A DNA stretch of 58,891 bases from positions 1-58,891 of the forward strand of contig NZ_DBMV01000018.1 of NCBI RefSeq assembly GCF_002298975.1, read 5' to 3'. The position numbers and the translations under genes are program-made. Below the pieces are notes generated by a model. That model did no database searches. It was given only the letters and a program-made list of their open reading frames with translations, and was not told where the DNA came from. The stretch comes from Ralstonia sp. UBA689. Lineage in GTDB: Bacteria; Pseudomonadota; Gammaproteobacteria; Burkholderiales; Burkholderiaceae. Shown here piece after piece: positions 17,481 through 26,298 of this stretch (its first letter is position 1; each line of letters begins with the position of its first letter).

Positions 17481-18188
17481 TCAGGCAGGCTTGAGCTGCG
17501 TCATGACCCGCTCGACCGACGCTCTCAAGTGGCGCTGCATGGCCGCCTGCGCCTGCACTGCGTCATGTGCTTCCAGTGCTTCCAGGATCTCGCGGTGCTC
17601 GTTGAGCGCGCCCATCCAGGTATCGGTGTTTTCAAAGTGTCCGCGCAGCTTGGTCGACAACGGGTTGTGCCGCTCGTCATAGAGCGCCGCGACGGTGCGC
17701 ACCAGAACCTCGTTGCTGGTCATCTGGGCAATGGCGACGTGGAATGCGCGGTCGGCGGCAATCGGAATCAGGCCGGCCTCGACTTCGCGCGCCATCACAT
17801 CGTAGATGCCACGCAACGCCTTGAGCGCCTTCGGTTTGGCGAAGGGCGCGATGCTTGCCACGATCGCACCTTCGATCATCGAGCGCGCCCCCATGATGTC
17901 GACCATGCTGTCGCCGAGTTCCGCTTCGGGCGGTGCGGTGTTGGTTGCCGCGTTGGGTGTGGCGCACAGGTAGACGCCCGAGCCCATGCGAATTTCGACC
18001 CGGCCTTCCAGCTCCAACGCCACCAGCGCTTCGCGCACCGATGGCCGGGATACGCCCAGTTGTTCAGCCAGCGTGCGCTCGGAGGGCAGGCGGCCGTTGG
18101 GCGCGAAATCCGGTTGATCGATCAACGCGCGCAGTTTGTCGGCGATCTGGAGGTAGAGACGGCGTGTCTCGGCGGGTTTGACAGCCAC
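17481..18188 (-). CDS. GntR family regulator, FadR/UxuR subfamily (FCD domain)
   Basis: The 235-residue protein has an N-terminal winged helix (about residues 10-75, with RLPSERTLAEQLGVSRPSVRE) and a C-terminal FCD domain with the metal-site pattern RAFHVAIAQMT and NEHREILEALE. The GTG at 18188 is chosen because AAAGGAAC precedes it. The frame is open to 18287, but that leader does not match the family. It is divergent from the sugar-acid operon, and FCD regulators of this kind are typically released from DNA by hexuronates or aldonates. Repeated ACTGGTC motifs upstream of the operon are its likely sites. Confidence 0.9.
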   Translation of the reverse strand: MAVKPAETRRLYLQIADKLRALIDQPDFAPNGRLPSERTLAEQLGVSRPSVREALVALELEGRVEIRMGSGVYLCATPNAATNTAPPEAELGDSMVDIMGARSMIEGAIVASIAPFAKPKALKALRGIYDVMAREVEAGLIPIAADRAFHVAIAQMTSNEVLVRTVAALYDERHNPLSTKLRGHFENTDTWMGALNEHREILEALEAHDAVQAQAAMQRHLRASVERVMTQLKPA

Positions 18189-18335
18189 GTGCAGGTTCCT
18201 TTCGGGAGGCGCCAGCCTAGCCTGGGTTGCCGGTGCCACGAGCGGGGATTGTAGAACGAAGCCGTCGCCACGCGGTCGTTCGTGCACTCGCTGGACGGCG
18301 GTCAGGGCTTTCCCTCGGTCGCAAAAAAAAGTGGC

Positions 18336-18420
18336 TTGACCAGTTTGAATGATTTCACTAGTTTACGAACTGGTCAGGCCAGTATGGGGCGCAAACGACT
18401 GGTCTGCCCAACTGGTCAGC
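18336..18420 (+). promoter_or_regulatory. Promoter and multiple GntR operator-like motifs for the sugar-acid operon
   Basis: A possible -35 box TTGACC (18336-18341) is separated by 17 bp from a weak -10-like TAGTTT (18359-18364). Just after this lies ACTGGTCAGGCCAGT (18369-18383), whose arms ACTGG/CCAGT form an inverted repeat of the TGGTC-N-GRCCA type used by FadR-family regulators. Two more ACTGGTC copies follow at 18398-18404 (within TGGTCTGCCCA) and 18411-18417. A reversed copy lies in the -35 region (GACCAGT, 18338-18344). Four half-site copies in 85 bp argue for cooperative repression. Confidence 0.65.
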
Positions 18421-18457
18421 ATCTGGGGCATCTCCCCGATCTCCTCCATCTCGTTCG

Positions 18458-19480
18458 ATGAAAACCGTCATTTGCGAAGCCCCCGGCAAGCTTGCCGTTG
18501 CCGAACAATCCATGCCGGAGCCTGGCCCGGACGACGTCCTGATCCGCATCAAGCGTGTTGGCGTGTGCGGGACCGACTTGCACATCTTCACCGGCAACCA
18601 GCCGTATCTGTCGTATCCACGGGTGATGGGGCATGAGTTGTCGGGCATCGTGGAATCGGCACCGGCCGGGGCGCGCGTGCAGGCGGGGGATCAGGTTTAT
18701 GTGATGCCCTATCTGTCGTGCGGACAATGCGTCGTCTGCCGGGCCGGCAAGACCAATTGCTGCACCAACATCCGCGTGCTCGGCGTCCATGCCGATGGCG
18801 GGATGGTCGAATACCTTGCCGTTCCGCAAGCGTTTGTCTTCAAGGCCGATGGCGTCACGCTCGATCAGGCGGCCATGATCGAATTCCTTGCCATCGGTGC
18901 GCACGCTGTCGCCCGGGCCGACATTGCTGCCGGGCAGCGTGCGTTGGTGGTCGGTGCGGGGCCCATCGGCATGGCCGTGGTGATCTTCGCCAAGCTGCGC
19001 GGTGCGCAGGTCACGGTGCTCGACGGTCGAGCCGACCGGCTGGGCGTATGCGCGACGGCACTGCATGCAGATCACACGGTGCTGCTCGACACGACCGAAA
19101 ACGCCACCGACGCCAGGTGCCTGGCAGAACTCACCGGCAACGAGTTCTTCGACGTGGTGTTCGATGCCACCGGCAACATCAAGGCGATGGAGCGCGGGCT
19201 CGACTTTGTGGCGCATGGCGGCAAGTACGTGCTGGTGTCGATTGTCAGCAACCGTATTTCATTTTCCGACCCGGAGTTCCATAAGCGCGAAACAACGCTG
19301 CTCGCCAGTCGCAATGCAACGCTGGCCGATTTTGAAACGGTGCTCGATGCCATGCGTGCAGGCAAGATTCCCACCGCGGTGCTGAACACGCACACGCTCG
19401 CGCTGGGCGATTTGCCGGTCGAGTTTCCCAAGTTGCTCAACCCGGAAGCCGGCGTCATCAAGGCGCTGGTTGCGTGCTGA
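18458..19480 (+). CDS. Zinc-dependent alcohol dehydrogenase family protein, probable aldonate 5-dehydrogenase
   Basis: The 340-residue protein is a medium-chain Zn dehydrogenase. It has the catalytic zinc Cys in VGVCGTDLHIF, GHE at about residue 64, the four-cysteine structural zinc lobe CGQCVVCRAGKTNCC and the NAD-binding glycines VVGAGPIGMAV. Relatives (RspB/LgoD type) oxidise L-galactonate or L-gulonate to a ketouronate. First place in an operon with an aldonate oxidoreductase and hexonate dehydratases supports such a role, but the exact substrate is inference. No clear ribosome-binding site precedes the ATG. Confidence 0.85.
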   Translation: MKTVICEAPGKLAVAEQSMPEPGPDDVLIRIKRVGVCGTDLHIFTGNQPYLSYPRVMGHELSGIVESAPAGARVQAGDQVYVMPYLSCGQCVVCRAGKTNCCTNIRVLGVHADGGMVEYLAVPQAFVFKADGVTLDQAAMIEFLAIGAHAVARADIAAGQRALVVGAGPIGMAVVIFAKLRGAQVTVLDGRADRLGVCATALHADHTVLLDTTENATDARCLAELTGNEFFDVVFDATGNIKAMERGLDFVAHGGKYVLVSIVSNRISFSDPEFHKRETTLLASRNATLADFETVLDAMRAGKIPTAVLNTHTLALGDLPVEFPKLLNPEAGVIKALVAC

Positions 19481-19496
19481 GGTGGGGGCAATCAGC

Positions 19497-20627
19497 ATGG
19501 ACAATCCCATCCTCCAGTTCGGTACCAGCCGCTTTCTGCAGGCGCATGCTGATCTGTTTATTTCCGAAGCACTGCATGCCGGCCGCGCGCTCGGCCATGT
19601 CACGGTGGTGCAGACCACCAGCAACCCGGAAAGCCGCGCTCGCATTGAGGCTCTGCGTGCGCAAGGGCGGTATCCGGTGCGCGTTCGCGGTGTGCAGCGA
19701 GATGCCGTGGTCGATACCACGATCGAATGCACCGCCGTGAGCGAGGCACTCGATGCCAACACCGATTGGCCTGTCGTGTGCGAGCGCTTTGCTCGCGATG
19801 CGCGCGTCGTCATCTCGAACACGGGCGACAGCGGCTACGCGTGTTTTGCCGAGGACACGGCTGATTTGCTGGCGCCCGGCGCTTGCGCCCCGCGGGGCTT
19901 CGCAGCCAAGCTCGTTGTTCTGCTGCAGGCGCGCTTTTTGGCGGGCGCGGCACCGCTGACGCTGCTGCCGTGCGAACTGGTGTCGAACAATGGTGACACG
20001 CTGCGCGGGCTCGTTGCGGACATTGCGCGGGGGTGGGGCGCCGCCCCCGCCCTGGTCGACTACATCGAGCACACGTGCGTCTGGGTGAATTCGCTGGTGG
20101 ACCGCATCGTTTCGGAGCCGATCGCGCCAGTGGGCGCCATTGCCGAGCCCTATGCGCTGTGGGCAATTGAGCGGCGCCCGGGCATGGTGCTGCCATGCGA
20201 GCACGCAGCCATGGTGGTGACGGATGACCTTGCGCACTACGTGCGCTTGAAGCTCCTGCTGCTCAATCTCGGACACACCTATCTGGCAGAGCGCTGGAAG
20301 GTCGACGGCCGCCCCGCTGATGAAAACACGCTGCACGCCATGCGCGATCCGGACCTGCGTGCGGAACTGGAATTGCTCTGGGGCGACGAGGTGTTGCCCG
20401 TGTTCGATGCGTTGGGCAAGGGCAGCGATGCGCGCGACTACCTCAAGGCCGTGCGCGAGCGTTTTCAGAACCCGTTTCTCGACCATCGGTTGTCGGACAT
20501 TGCCCGCAACCATGACGAGAAGAAGCTGCGCCGTTTTCAACCTGTGATGGATCTTGCGCGCGAACTCGGCCTCGGCATCGGCCAGCCGCGTCTGCGCGCC
20601 GCGCTGCGCGCACCGGTCCCTGCCTGA
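19497..20627 (+). CDS. Mannitol dehydrogenase family oxidoreductase (fructuronate/tagaturonate reductase-like)
   Basis: The 376-residue protein belongs to the polyol-specific long-chain dehydrogenase family. It begins ILQFGTSRFLQAHADLF (nucleotide-binding strand) and carries the catalytic Lys/Asn/His pattern in VRLKLLLLNLGHTYLAE. In hexuronate pathways such enzymes interconvert fructuronate and mannonate or tagaturonate and altronate. It is somewhat shorter than E. coli UxaB/UxuB. The ATG at 19497 follows GGTGGGGG and lies 16 bp after the previous stop. It could serve either the mannonate or altronate branch, as both dehydratases are in the operon. Confidence 0.85.
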   Translation: MDNPILQFGTSRFLQAHADLFISEALHAGRALGHVTVVQTTSNPESRARIEALRAQGRYPVRVRGVQRDAVVDTTIECTAVSEALDANTDWPVVCERFARDARVVISNTGDSGYACFAEDTADLLAPGACAPRGFAAKLVVLLQARFLAGAAPLTLLPCELVSNNGDTLRGLVADIARGWGAAPALVDYIEHTCVWVNSLVDRIVSEPIAPVGAIAEPYALWAIERRPGMVLPCEHAAMVVTDDLAHYVRLKLLLLNLGHTYLAERWKVDGRPADENTLHAMRDPDLRAELELLWGDEVLPVFDALGKGSDARDYLKAVRERFQNPFLDHRLSDIARNHDEKKLRRFQPVMDLARELGLGIGQPRLRAALRAPVPA

Positions 20628-20747
20628 CAGGCCGTGCCGAGCTGCCGGCAGAGCAGACGGCACGGCATACAAGACGGCCCGCAAGCTGGCATCGCGGCGG
20701 GCCGCTGACACCACACGACAGATGCCAGCACCCAAGGAGACAGTGCA

Positions 20748-22034
20748 ATGAGGAAGATGCGGTGGGTTGTCATTCTCTTTTGTTTTCTAGCAATTGCCGT
20801 GAACTACATCGACCGCGCGAATCTTGCGGTCGCGGCGCCCGAGATCGAGAAGGCGCTTGGCATCGGCCCGGCCGAGATGGGCCTGATCATGAGCGGCTTT
20901 TTCTGGACTTACGCGCTCATGCAGATGCCGTTTGGCTGGTTTGTCGATCGTGTCGGCGCGCGCATCGCGCTGCCGCTGGCCGTGGGCTGGTGGTCGCTTT
21001 TCACGGCCGTAACGGCATTTGCCTCCAGCGTTGCCGGCATGTTCGGTTGCCGCCTGCTGCTTGGTGTGGGCGAGGCGGGGGCGTATCCGTCGTGCGCAAA
21101 GCTCGTCAGCCAGTGGTTCAAGCCAGAACAGCGGGCGCTGGCCACCAGCATCTTCGATAGCGGCTCGCGCGTCGGCTCCGCGCTGTCGATTCCGGTGGTG
21201 GCACTGATCATCAGCGAGTTGGGCTGGAAGGCTGCATTCGTCATCACCGGCGTACTGGGCGCTGTGTGGATCGTGGGCTGGCTGGTCATCTACCGCGCGC
21301 CCGACCACGGCGACATGACGGGCGAGCGCGATGTCGTGCACACGCCGCTGACCCATGCAGCCGGCAGCGGAATCACGTGGGGTTCGCTGTTCCGTCATCG
21401 CACGCTGTGGGGCATGATGCTCGGCTTCTTCTGCCTGAACTTCGTGATCTATTTCTTCATCACGTGGTTTCCGAGCTATCTGGTGCAGACACACGGCTTC
21501 TCGCTTAAGGCGCTCGGCACGCTGGGGATGATTCCGGCGCTGATTGCCATTCCGGGTGGCTGGCTGGGCGGCTATGTGTCCGACGGGCTGTACCGGCGCG
21601 GCTGGAGCCTGACCGCCGCGCGCAAGACGTGCATGGTGGGCGGCATGCTGATGTCGTCGGCGATTACGCTGTCGGCGTTCACCGCGAATGTCTACCTGGT
21701 ATTGCTGTTCTTTGGTATCTCCTACGGCAGCCTCGCGTTTGCCGCAGCCAGCATCTGGTCGCTGCCCGGCGACATTGCACCCACGCCCCGCCATGTCGCT
21801 TCCATCGGGGGCATCCAGAATTTTGCGTCCAATCTGGCCGGCATCTTCATCACCACGTTCACCGGTTTGATGCTGGCCATCACCAAGGGCTCGTTCACGA
21901 TTCCGCTCGTGGTTGCAGGCGGGTTCTGCTTCCTGGGCGCGTTCAGTTATCTCGTGATCGTCGGCAAGATCGAGCCATTGTCCATCGAGCCGGCGCGCCT
22001 TGGCGTGCCCGAAGGTGCAGGCTCGTCAGCCTGA
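20748..22034 (+). CDS. MFS transporter, anion:cation symporter family (hexuronate/aldonate uptake, ExuT-like)
   Basis: The 428-residue membrane protein with 12 predicted helices has the ACS-family signature NYIDRANLAVAAPEI in helix 1 and GWFVDRVGAR in the loop between helices 2 and 3. AAGGAGA stands eight bases before the ATG. Relatives import galacturonate, glucuronate, glucarate or aldonates with protons. Its place between an oxidoreductase and two hexonate dehydratases marks it as the importer of the operon's substrate. A 120-bp gap separates it from the preceding gene. Confidence 0.9.
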   Translation: MRKMRWVVILFCFLAIAVNYIDRANLAVAAPEIEKALGIGPAEMGLIMSGFFWTYALMQMPFGWFVDRVGARIALPLAVGWWSLFTAVTAFASSVAGMFGCRLLLGVGEAGAYPSCAKLVSQWFKPEQRALATSIFDSGSRVGSALSIPVVALIISELGWKAAFVITGVLGAVWIVGWLVIYRAPDHGDMTGERDVVHTPLTHAAGSGITWGSLFRHRTLWGMMLGFFCLNFVIYFFITWFPSYLVQTHGFSLKALGTLGMIPALIAIPGGWLGGYVSDGLYRRGWSLTAARKTCMVGGMLMSSAITLSAFTANVYLVLLFFGISYGSLAFAAASIWSLPGDIAPTPRHVASIGGIQNFASNLAGIFITTFTGLMLAITKGSFTIPLVVAGGFCFLGAFSYLVIVGKIEPLSIEPARLGVPEGAGSSA

Positions 22035-22073
22035 GCGCTGAAGCGCGTTCTCCATCGTTCCTGCAATCGGCCT

Positions 22074-23621
22074 ATGTTGACTCTAGCTTCTGCTGCGCAC
22101 GCGGTGATCCGCCTGCACCCCAATGACGACGTCGTCATCGCCACCCGGCAACTCGTGTCCGGTACCCGGATAGACGCGGAGGACCTGGTCGTCTCTGGCT
22201 TGATTCCACCCGGGCACAAGATCGCCACACGTGCCATTGCCAAGGGCGAGCCCATCAAGCGCTACAACCAGATCATCGGCGTGGCACGCGAGGCCATTGC
22301 CCGCGGGCAGCACGTGCACGTGCACAACCTCGGCATGGCGGACTTCGCGCGCGAGCATGCCTTCTGCGCCGATGCGCGCCCGACCGCCTACGTGGCCGAG
22401 CCCGCCCATTTCCTCGGTATCCGCCGCGACGATGGGCGCGTGGCTACCCGCAACTACATCGGCGTGCTGACCAGCGTGAATTGCTCGGCAACCGTGGCAC
22501 GTGCGATAGCGGACTACTTTCGGCAGGATGTGCACCCGGACGCCCTGGCGGACTTCCCGAACGTGGATGGCGTCGTAGCGCTGACGCACGGTCTCGGTTG
22601 CGGTATCGACATGCAGGGCGAGGGCATCTCGATCCTGCGCCGCACGCTGGCCGGCTATGCCGCGCACCTGAACTTCGCGTCGGTTCTGTTCATTGGGCTC
22701 GGCTGCGAGACAAACCAGATCGGCAGCGTGTTGGAGGCGGGTGGTCTGGCCGATGACACGTCGCGCCTGCGCGCGTTCACCATCCAGGACAGCGGCGGCA
22801 CGCGCAAGACCATCGAACGCGGTATTGCGATGGTGCGCGAGATGTTGACCGACGCCAATCGTGTGCGACGCGAGCCGGTGTCTGCATCGCACCTGTGTGT
22901 TGGCCTGCAGTGCGGCGGGTCCGACGGGTATTCGGGCATCTCCGCCAACCCGGCGCTGGGTGCGGCGGTTGACCGCCTCGTGCGGCATGGCGGTACGGCC
23001 ATCCTGTCGGAAACGCCGGAAATCTATGGCGCCGAGCATCTGCTGACGCGCCGCGCGGTGAGCCCCGAGGTTGGCGCCAAGCTGCTGGCACGCATCGCCT
23101 GGTGGGAAACCTACTGCGAGCGCAACAACGCGGCGCTCGACAACAACCCATCGGCCGGCAACAAGGCCGGCGGCCTGACGACGATTCTGGAGAAGTCGCT
23201 TGGTGCGGTGGCCAAGGGCGGCACCACCAACCTGGTCGACGTCTACGACTATGCGCAGCCGATTACCGCCAAGGGCTTCGTGTTCATGGATTCGCCCGGC
23301 TACGACCCGATGTCCGCAACGGGGCAGGTTGCCTCGGGCGCCAACCTCATCTGCTTCACCACCGGGCGCGGCTCGGCTTATGGATGTGCGCCATCCCCAT
23401 CGCTGAAGCTCGCGACCAACACGGCGCTGTGGGAGCGGCAGGAAGACGACATCGACATCAACTGCGGCGGCGTGATCGATGGCTCTGACAGCATCGACGC
23501 ACTCGGCGAAGCGATCTTCCGCAAGATGCTCGACTGCGCCTCGGGGCAGCGCTCGAAGAGCGAGTTGCACGGCTACGGACAGAATGAGTTCGTGCCCTGG
23601 CAGGTGGGCGTGGTGACATAG
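22074..23621 (+). CDS. uxaA: Altronate dehydratase (UxaA, GarD/UxaA family)
   Basis: The 515-residue protein combines an N-terminal SAF domain (about residues 8-95, with RLHPNDDVVIATRQL) and the large C-terminal catalytic domain of the GarD/UxaA family (GIRRDDGRVATRNYIGVLTS, then LTHGLGCGID and SGGTRKTIERG). Length and both domains match iron-dependent altronate dehydratases, which convert D-altronate to 2-keto-3-deoxy-D-gluconate. The ATG at 22074 starts 39 bp after the transporter. The ribosome-binding site is weak. A related hexonate substrate cannot be excluded. Confidence 0.9.
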   Translation: MLTLASAAHAVIRLHPNDDVVIATRQLVSGTRIDAEDLVVSGLIPPGHKIATRAIAKGEPIKRYNQIIGVAREAIARGQHVHVHNLGMADFAREHAFCADARPTAYVAEPAHFLGIRRDDGRVATRNYIGVLTSVNCSATVARAIADYFRQDVHPDALADFPNVDGVVALTHGLGCGIDMQGEGISILRRTLAGYAAHLNFASVLFIGLGCETNQIGSVLEAGGLADDTSRLRAFTIQDSGGTRKTIERGIAMVREMLTDANRVRREPVSASHLCVGLQCGGSDGYSGISANPALGAAVDRLVRHGGTAILSETPEIYGAEHLLTRRAVSPEVGAKLLARIAWWETYCERNNAALDNNPSAGNKAGGLTTILEKSLGAVAKGGTTNLVDVYDYAQPITAKGFVFMDSPGYDPMSATGQVASGANLICFTTGRGSAYGCAPSPSLKLATNTALWERQEDDIDINCGGVIDGSDSIDALGEAIFRKMLDCASGQRSKSELHGYGQNEFVPWQVGVVT

Positions 23622-23672
23622 AGCGGAACAGCTTTCTGCCTCGCGTTATTCGCATCAACACAGGAACCCGTC

Positions 23673-24710
23673 ATGAAGATGACTTTTCGCTGGTACGGCG
23701 ATACCGACCCGGTGCCGCTCGCACACATCCGCCAGATTCCGGGCGTGGTTGGCGTAGTCTCGGCCATTTACGACGTGCCGGTTGGTGAGGTGTGGCCGAT
23801 CGACAAGATCCAGGCGCTCAAGCACCGGATCGAAGCCCACGGGCTCACGCTTGAAGTCATCGAAAGCGTGCCCGTGCACGAGGACATCAAGCTTGGCAAG
23901 CGAACGCGCGACGCCCTGATCGCCAACTACGGGCAGACGCTGCACAACCTGGCTGCATGCGGTGTGAAGGTGGTCTGCTACAACTTCATGCCCGTGTTCG
24001 ACTGGACACGGACCTCGCTGGACATGCGTCTACCCGATGGCTCGACCACGCTCGCTTTCGATGCGCAGGCTGTTGAGCGCCTCGACCCCAGCCGAGGGAT
24101 TGCGTTACCCGGGTGGGACACGAGCTACCGCCCAGAGGCACTTCGGGCGTTGTTGCGTGAGTACGAAGCGCTCGACGAATCGGGGCTGTGGGCCAATCTT
24201 GCGTATTTCCTGCACGCGGTCATCCCCGTGGCAAAGGAGGCGGGCATCAAGATGGCGATCCACCCGGATGATCCGCCGCGCCCGATCTTCGGGCTGCCGC
24301 GCATCGTCAAGAACCGCGAAGACTTGCGGCAACTGCTGGCAATCGTCGACGATCCGGCCAATGGCCTGACGCTATGTTCCGGGTCATTGGGTGCGGATTC
24401 GCACAACGACATTCCGGCGATGGTGCGCGAGTTCGGGGCGCGAGGTCGTATCCACTTCGCCCATCTGCGTAACGTGCGGACCAACCCCGAGGGCGATTTC
24501 CATGAAACGTCTCACCGCTCGGCTGACGGCTCGCTTGACATGGCCGAGATTCTCAAGGCGTACTTTGAGACCGGCTTTGACGGGTATGCCCGCCCAGACC
24601 ACGGGCGGATGATCTGGGGTGAAACGGGGCGAGCCGGTTACGGCCTGTATGACCGTGCACTCGGCGCGGTGTACCTGAACGGCATCTGGGAGGGGCTCGC
24701 CAAGACTTGA
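23673..24710 (+). CDS. uxuA: Mannonate dehydratase (UxuA)
   Basis: The 345-residue protein starts MKMTFRWYGDTDPVPLAHIR and contains LEVIESVPVHEDIKLG, MAIHPDDPPRPIFGLPR (metal-ligand His), LCSGSLGADSHNDIP and RIHFAHLRNV, all typical of UxuA. The enzyme converts D-mannonate to 2-keto-3-deoxy-D-gluconate using Mn or Fe. It is the last gene of the operon, preceded by AGGA. Having both UxuA and UxaA in one operon with a single reductase-type gene is unusual. The KDG kinase and aldolase, and a uronate isomerase, are not in the window. Confidence 0.93.
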   Translation: MKMTFRWYGDTDPVPLAHIRQIPGVVGVVSAIYDVPVGEVWPIDKIQALKHRIEAHGLTLEVIESVPVHEDIKLGKRTRDALIANYGQTLHNLAACGVKVVCYNFMPVFDWTRTSLDMRLPDGSTTLAFDAQAVERLDPSRGIALPGWDTSYRPEALRALLREYEALDESGLWANLAYFLHAVIPVAKEAGIKMAIHPDDPPRPIFGLPRIVKNREDLRQLLAIVDDPANGLTLCSGSLGADSHNDIPAMVREFGARGRIHFAHLRNVRTNPEGDFHETSHRSADGSLDMAEILKAYFETGFDGYARPDHGRMIWGETGRAGYGLYDRALGAVYLNGIWEGLAKT

Positions 24711-24721
24711 GCGCAGAAGCG

Positions 24722-25163
24722 CTATTCGTCTGCGCAGTTGTGTTCTACCGGCACCTTCTTGCCCTTCGCAAAGGGGTGCAGCACCAGATAGCGTTCCGAC
24801 CCGCGATACCAGACAAGGCGGGCACCCTAACGGACGAAGGTGTTCTCGGTCTCCGGGGCGTACTGGGGGCAGACCTTCACGTCCTTGTCGTCGGAGTTGT
24901 CGTAGCACTGGCCGGCATGCAGCTTGCCATCGCGTACGGTGCCCTTGAGCTTGCCTTCCCAGCTCTCGGTCCGGGTGCCGTCGTTCCAGGTGCCGGTGAC
25001 GCGGTCGCCCTCCTGCTCTAGCGCAAGGTGTGCCGAGTGGCCCCATGCACAGCCTTGCCAGTAGGCCCATTCGCCCTGATACGGGGCGGCAGGCTGCGCC
25101 TGGCAGATCGGATACAGAACCAACAGTGCAGCGGCTGCCCCCCATCTTTCTGAGTTGGATCAT
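24722..25163 (-). pseudogene. Small secreted protein, broken by a frameshift and an in-frame amber codon
   Basis: An ATG at 25163 with GAGGAA five bases upstream opens MIQLRKMG. A run of six G on the coding strand (25138-25143) then throws the reading out of frame. With five G the frame continues as a clear signal peptide (GAAAALLVLYPICQAQP) into the mature part YQGEWAYWQGCAWG. The same frame meets a TAG at 24827-24829 after PETENTFVR, then runs on as GARLVWYRGSERYLVLHPF to a TAG at 24722. The downstream residues look like genuine protein. The gene is therefore doubly disrupted. Product unknown, about 140 residues if restored. It is last in the exported-protein operon. Confidence 0.75.
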
Positions 25164-25194
25164 TGCGTTCCTCAGGAGTATCGGAAGGAGGAGG

Positions 25195-25409
25195 TCAGGG
25201 CGTCGGCCGGGTGGTCAGCGTCATGTCGAAGACATTACCGGGCGGCTGCGTGCGGCAATGGTGGCGCCGCCCACGGTGAAGCCCTGGTCAGTAGGCTTGG
25301 CATCGAGGTAGGCGTTGCGAATGATGATGGCGGCATACGCAGCCGGCAGCACGGCCATCACGGTGGCGCTGATCAGTAGGCTGCGCGCAACGAAGTTTGT
25401 CATTTTCAT
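25195..25409 (-). pseudogene. Truncated paralogue of the upstream exported protein
   Basis: The frame from 25409 encodes a signal peptide and then IIIRNAYLDAKPTDQGFTV. This parallels SIVRKAYPNAKPSGDHFVL near the mature N-terminus of the 278-residue neighbour. After GGATIAAR the frame ends at TGA, while the next frame gives CRTQPPGNVFDMTL up to 25195, matching the neighbour's CRTWPGHPDVML. An internal deletion with a frameshift has therefore reduced a duplicated gene to a stub. It starts 18 bp after the neighbour's stop. Confidence 0.6.
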
Positions 25410-25427
25410 GGGTGCTCTTTGGCGCCG

Positions 25428-26264
25428 TTATTCCAATGGCTTGAGAAGCGCGCTGGGCACGTCGTACTGTGCGCCGCTGTAGATCAGCCGATGCGTTGCC
25501 GTTTCCGATTTGGTCGGGCGCATTTCACACATGCCGTCCTTGCCCTTGGTCTCGCGCCGGGAGAGCCGCTTTTCCGTGACAACGATGTCGGCATAGCCGC
25601 TGTGTGCCGACGGGTCCACGGACAGCGTGCGTCGGCCGCCCACGGATGTGGTGGAGCACTGCTCGGCCATCACTGTGGTGTCCGCCAGCATGACCAGGCC
25701 ATCCACAACCGGCTTGACCTGATCGCCCTCCAGTGCGTAGAGCCAGAGGACGTCTTCGGAGAAGGTCTTCGGGTCAACTTGGCGCCCCCGCGTCATCAGC
25801 AGGCCAACGGCGGCCTGTCCAGGCGCGAGCGTATAGCGTGTGTTGTCGAAGCGGATCGTCTTGATCGACAGCCCGCTACCGGTCGTATTGGTGTTCAGCC
25901 GCAACCGTTGTTTGACGTTGAGGCTGCGCTTGTCGAGCACGAGCAGCTCAAGATGGCCTCCGGGCTCTTTGCTCTCCCAATCCCTGGTGAACGGGATGGC
26001 CGCGAGCATGACATCGGGGTGGCCGGGCCAGGTGCGGCAGACCACGTGCGCCACCTCGCCGTTCATGTCGCTTTCGGGCGTCTCGATGTTCAGGCCGTCG
26101 AGGACGAAGTGGTCGCCGCTGGGCTTGGCGTTGGGGTAGGCCTTGCGAACGATGGAGGAGGCACGCCTGCCGCACGTATCGCTGTCAGCATGAGCGGCCT
26201 GCGCGCCCAGTAGCAGAGCGGCGGCCATCAGCAGGCCGTGCGCAGCGGGTGACTTGATGGTCAT
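25428..26264 (-). CDS. Exported protein of unknown function
   Basis: The 278-residue product has a signal peptide (about residues 1-23, MTIKSPAAHGLLMAAALLLG then AQAAHA) and a mature part rich in beta strand, with Cys residues near positions 28, 62, 212 and 247 that may pair. AAGGAG precedes the ATG at 26264 by six bases. I do not recognise the family. A damaged shorter paralogue follows it, showing local duplication. It is part of a leftward operon of exported proteins with gaps of 14-38 bp. Confidence 0.75.
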   Translation of the reverse strand: MTIKSPAAHGLLMAAALLLGAQAAHADSDTCGRRASSIVRKAYPNAKPSGDHFVLDGLNIETPESDMNGEVAHVVCRTWPGHPDVMLAAIPFTRDWESKEPGGHLELLVLDKRSLNVKQRLRLNTNTTGSGLSIKTIRFDNTRYTLAPGQAAVGLLMTRGRQVDPKTFSEDVLWLYALEGDQVKPVVDGLVMLADTTVMAEQCSTTSVGGRRTLSVDPSAHSGYADIVVTEKRLSRRETKGKDGMCEMRPTKSETATHRLIYSGAQYDVPSALLKPLE

Positions 26265-26298
26265 GGTCGCTCCTTGGAGGGGGATGGCGGATGCGTGC

